DNA of 39,528 nt from contig JAJDXQ010000023.1 in NCBI GenBank assembly GCA_022823185.1, forward strand, positions 1-39,528, given 5' to 3'. Source of the DNA: Caldilineaceae bacterium (lineage in GTDB: Bacteria > Chloroflexota > Anaerolineae > Caldilineales > Caldilineaceae). The notes under the pieces are model-generated. The model saw only the letters and a list, made by a program, of their open reading frames with translations. It had not been told where the DNA came from and ran no database searches. Shown piece by piece: positions 38,903 to 39,528 of the stretch. The position numbers and the translations under genes were made by a program. Each line of letters opens with the position of its first letter. Position 1 is the stretch's first letter.

Positions 38903-39240
38903 TTTTCCAATAGGAGGAGCGAACTTTCTCTTCGGACACTGTCATTCTCGCTACACATGAACGAACGACAAGACCGCACGGACGGGATTCTGCCGCCTCA
39001 CAGCGCTCCCCAACCCCGTCTGGATGCACCATTTCGTGGTCCAGCCACAACGTTGTTTGGCGACGAAAGGACACGAAAACCCTGATTCAGGCAACGGAGA
39101 CCTTCTTCCAAAGAGTGTCCGGCGCCGTCCCCGGGTCAGTTTGGCGATTGGATGCGCTGCTAGCCGGGGGCACAGATATCGTGATAGAATGGCGGCACGT
39201 AGGCCGTGTTGCGCGCAGCCGCGATGCCGGAGGGGGCAGC
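38903..39240. other. Intergenic stretch before the Uma2 gene
   Basis: No gene is supported in these 338 bases. Several open frames exist on both strands, but none has recognisable sequence or a ribosome site. The last 25 bases hold the GGAGGGGG site of the Uma2 gene, and a TAGAAT near 39184 could be a -10 box without a clear -35 partner. Confidence 0.5.
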
Positions 39241-39528
39241 ATGGAACCCAAAGAAGTCCTGCACAACCAGTCCCAAACACAGAAAAGTCCATCCCAGGCG
39301 GGCAAGACAGAAATGTCTGAATCCGCTGGCGCGTACGTGCATGCGGAGCCTCTCGCGCGGCCCGAACCGTCTGTCAATCCCTTTGCCCCCGACGATGGCC
39401 GTTACGTCACCCTGGAAGAGTATTGGGCCAAGTGGTACGAAAACCCATACCCGGATATCGACGTAAGCTACGAATGGAACAACGGCAGATTGGAGGCCAA
39501 ACCCTTGCCCAATGAGCCCCAACTCGAC
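39241..39528 (+). CDS. Uma2-family putative endonuclease, 5' part only
   Basis: The first 96 codons of a gene that runs off the window. After a polar, proline-rich tail of about 50 residues comes the start of the Uma2 domain: YVTLEEYWAKWYENPYPDID (55-74), then VSYEWNNGRLEAKPLPN. The acidic residues of the PD-(D/E)XK-like core would lie further on, outside the window. GGAGGGGG lies 3-10 bases before the ATG. Uma2 genes are spread in many copies in cyanobacteria and Chloroflexota, and their function is not settled. The long tail is unlike most members and may be a lineage trait. Confidence 0.75.
   Translation, partial: MEPKEVLHNQSQTQKSPSQAGKTEMSESAGAYVHAEPLARPEPSVNPFAPDDGRYVTLEEYWAKWYENPYPDIDVSYEWNNGRLEAKPLPNEPQLD

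Noticed and set aside
1..39528. CRISPR array, insertion sequence, integrase or phage genes
   Set aside because: No regularly spaced direct repeats, transposase or integrase motifs were seen on either strand.

Overview
The window is 39.5 kb of mostly high-GC bacterial DNA, packed with catabolic genes and scattered toxin-antitoxin fragments. No rRNA or tRNA gene was seen, so the host is inferred from gene content only. The mix of a phytanoyl-CoA dioxygenase-like gene, a creatininase, a LarA-like racemase, DUF362, ThuA, LplB/LplC-type sugar transport and a Uma2 endonuclease whose N-terminus recalls Chloroflexota proteins suggests a Chloroflexota (Caldilineales/Anaerolineae-like) genome. This is a tentative placement. 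Several candidate promoters read as plain sigma-70 boxes (TTGACA-like, 17 bp, TAnnnT).

Layout. 0.6-4.0 kb (+): SDR oxidoreductase, cyclic amidohydrolase, a complete MntA/HepT pair and a small PPOX flavoprotein. 4.0-10.1 kb (-): an apparent operon of DUF362 protein, TIM-barrel amidohydrolase, large membrane-anchored propeller-like protein, creatininase-family hydrolase and GNAT acetyltransferase. 10.4-11.8 kb (+): hicA (frameshifted) and hicB behind a promoter/operator, then a PhyH-type dioxygenase. 12.0-14.0 kb (-): an AT-richer island of three genes joined by ATGA overlaps (TIGR04255-type protein plus two uncharacterised proteins) with its own promoter. This is the best candidate for an undescribed system. 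14.2-19.9 kb: enolase-superfamily sugar-acid dehydratase, LarA-type racemase, an orphan antitoxin, tagaturonate epimerase-like protein and class III aminotransferase. 19.9-24.1 kb (+): DUF4160 pair, a lone MntA-type nucleotidyltransferase, a VOC protein coupled to a fused large+medium B12 diol dehydratase, and its small subunit. 24.2-28.7 kb (+): ABC exporter, D-cysteine desulfhydrase/ACC deaminase-type enzyme and a beta-propeller glycosidase-like protein. 28.8-36.7 kb (-): oligosaccharide ABC importer with ThuA protein, dehydrogenase and a GH67-like alpha-glucuronidase. 36.8-39.5 kb: 2-hydroxyacid dehydrogenase, AbiEi antitoxin with only a stub of its toxin, and the start of a Uma2 gene.

How it fits together. 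The importer, GH67-like enzyme, tagaturonate epimerase-like protein, enolase-superfamily dehydratase and several dehydrogenases suggest uptake and breakdown of uronic-acid-containing plant or algal glycans and related hydroxy acids. The amidohydrolases, creatininase and DUF362 gene suggest use of cyclic amides or ureides. These roles are inferred from families and neighbourhood.

A second theme is toxin-antitoxin decay. Of five modules, only MntA/HepT at 2.9-3.5 kb looks whole. HicA has lost one base, and two antitoxin genes (16.75 kb and AbiEi at 38.2 kb) end in preserved ATGA overlaps onto toxin ORFs of 11 and 38 codons. One MntA-type gene stands alone. GC differs sharply by eye: 45 of 60 bases are G/C at 17221-17280 but 24 of 60 at 13681-13740, inside the TIGR04255 island.
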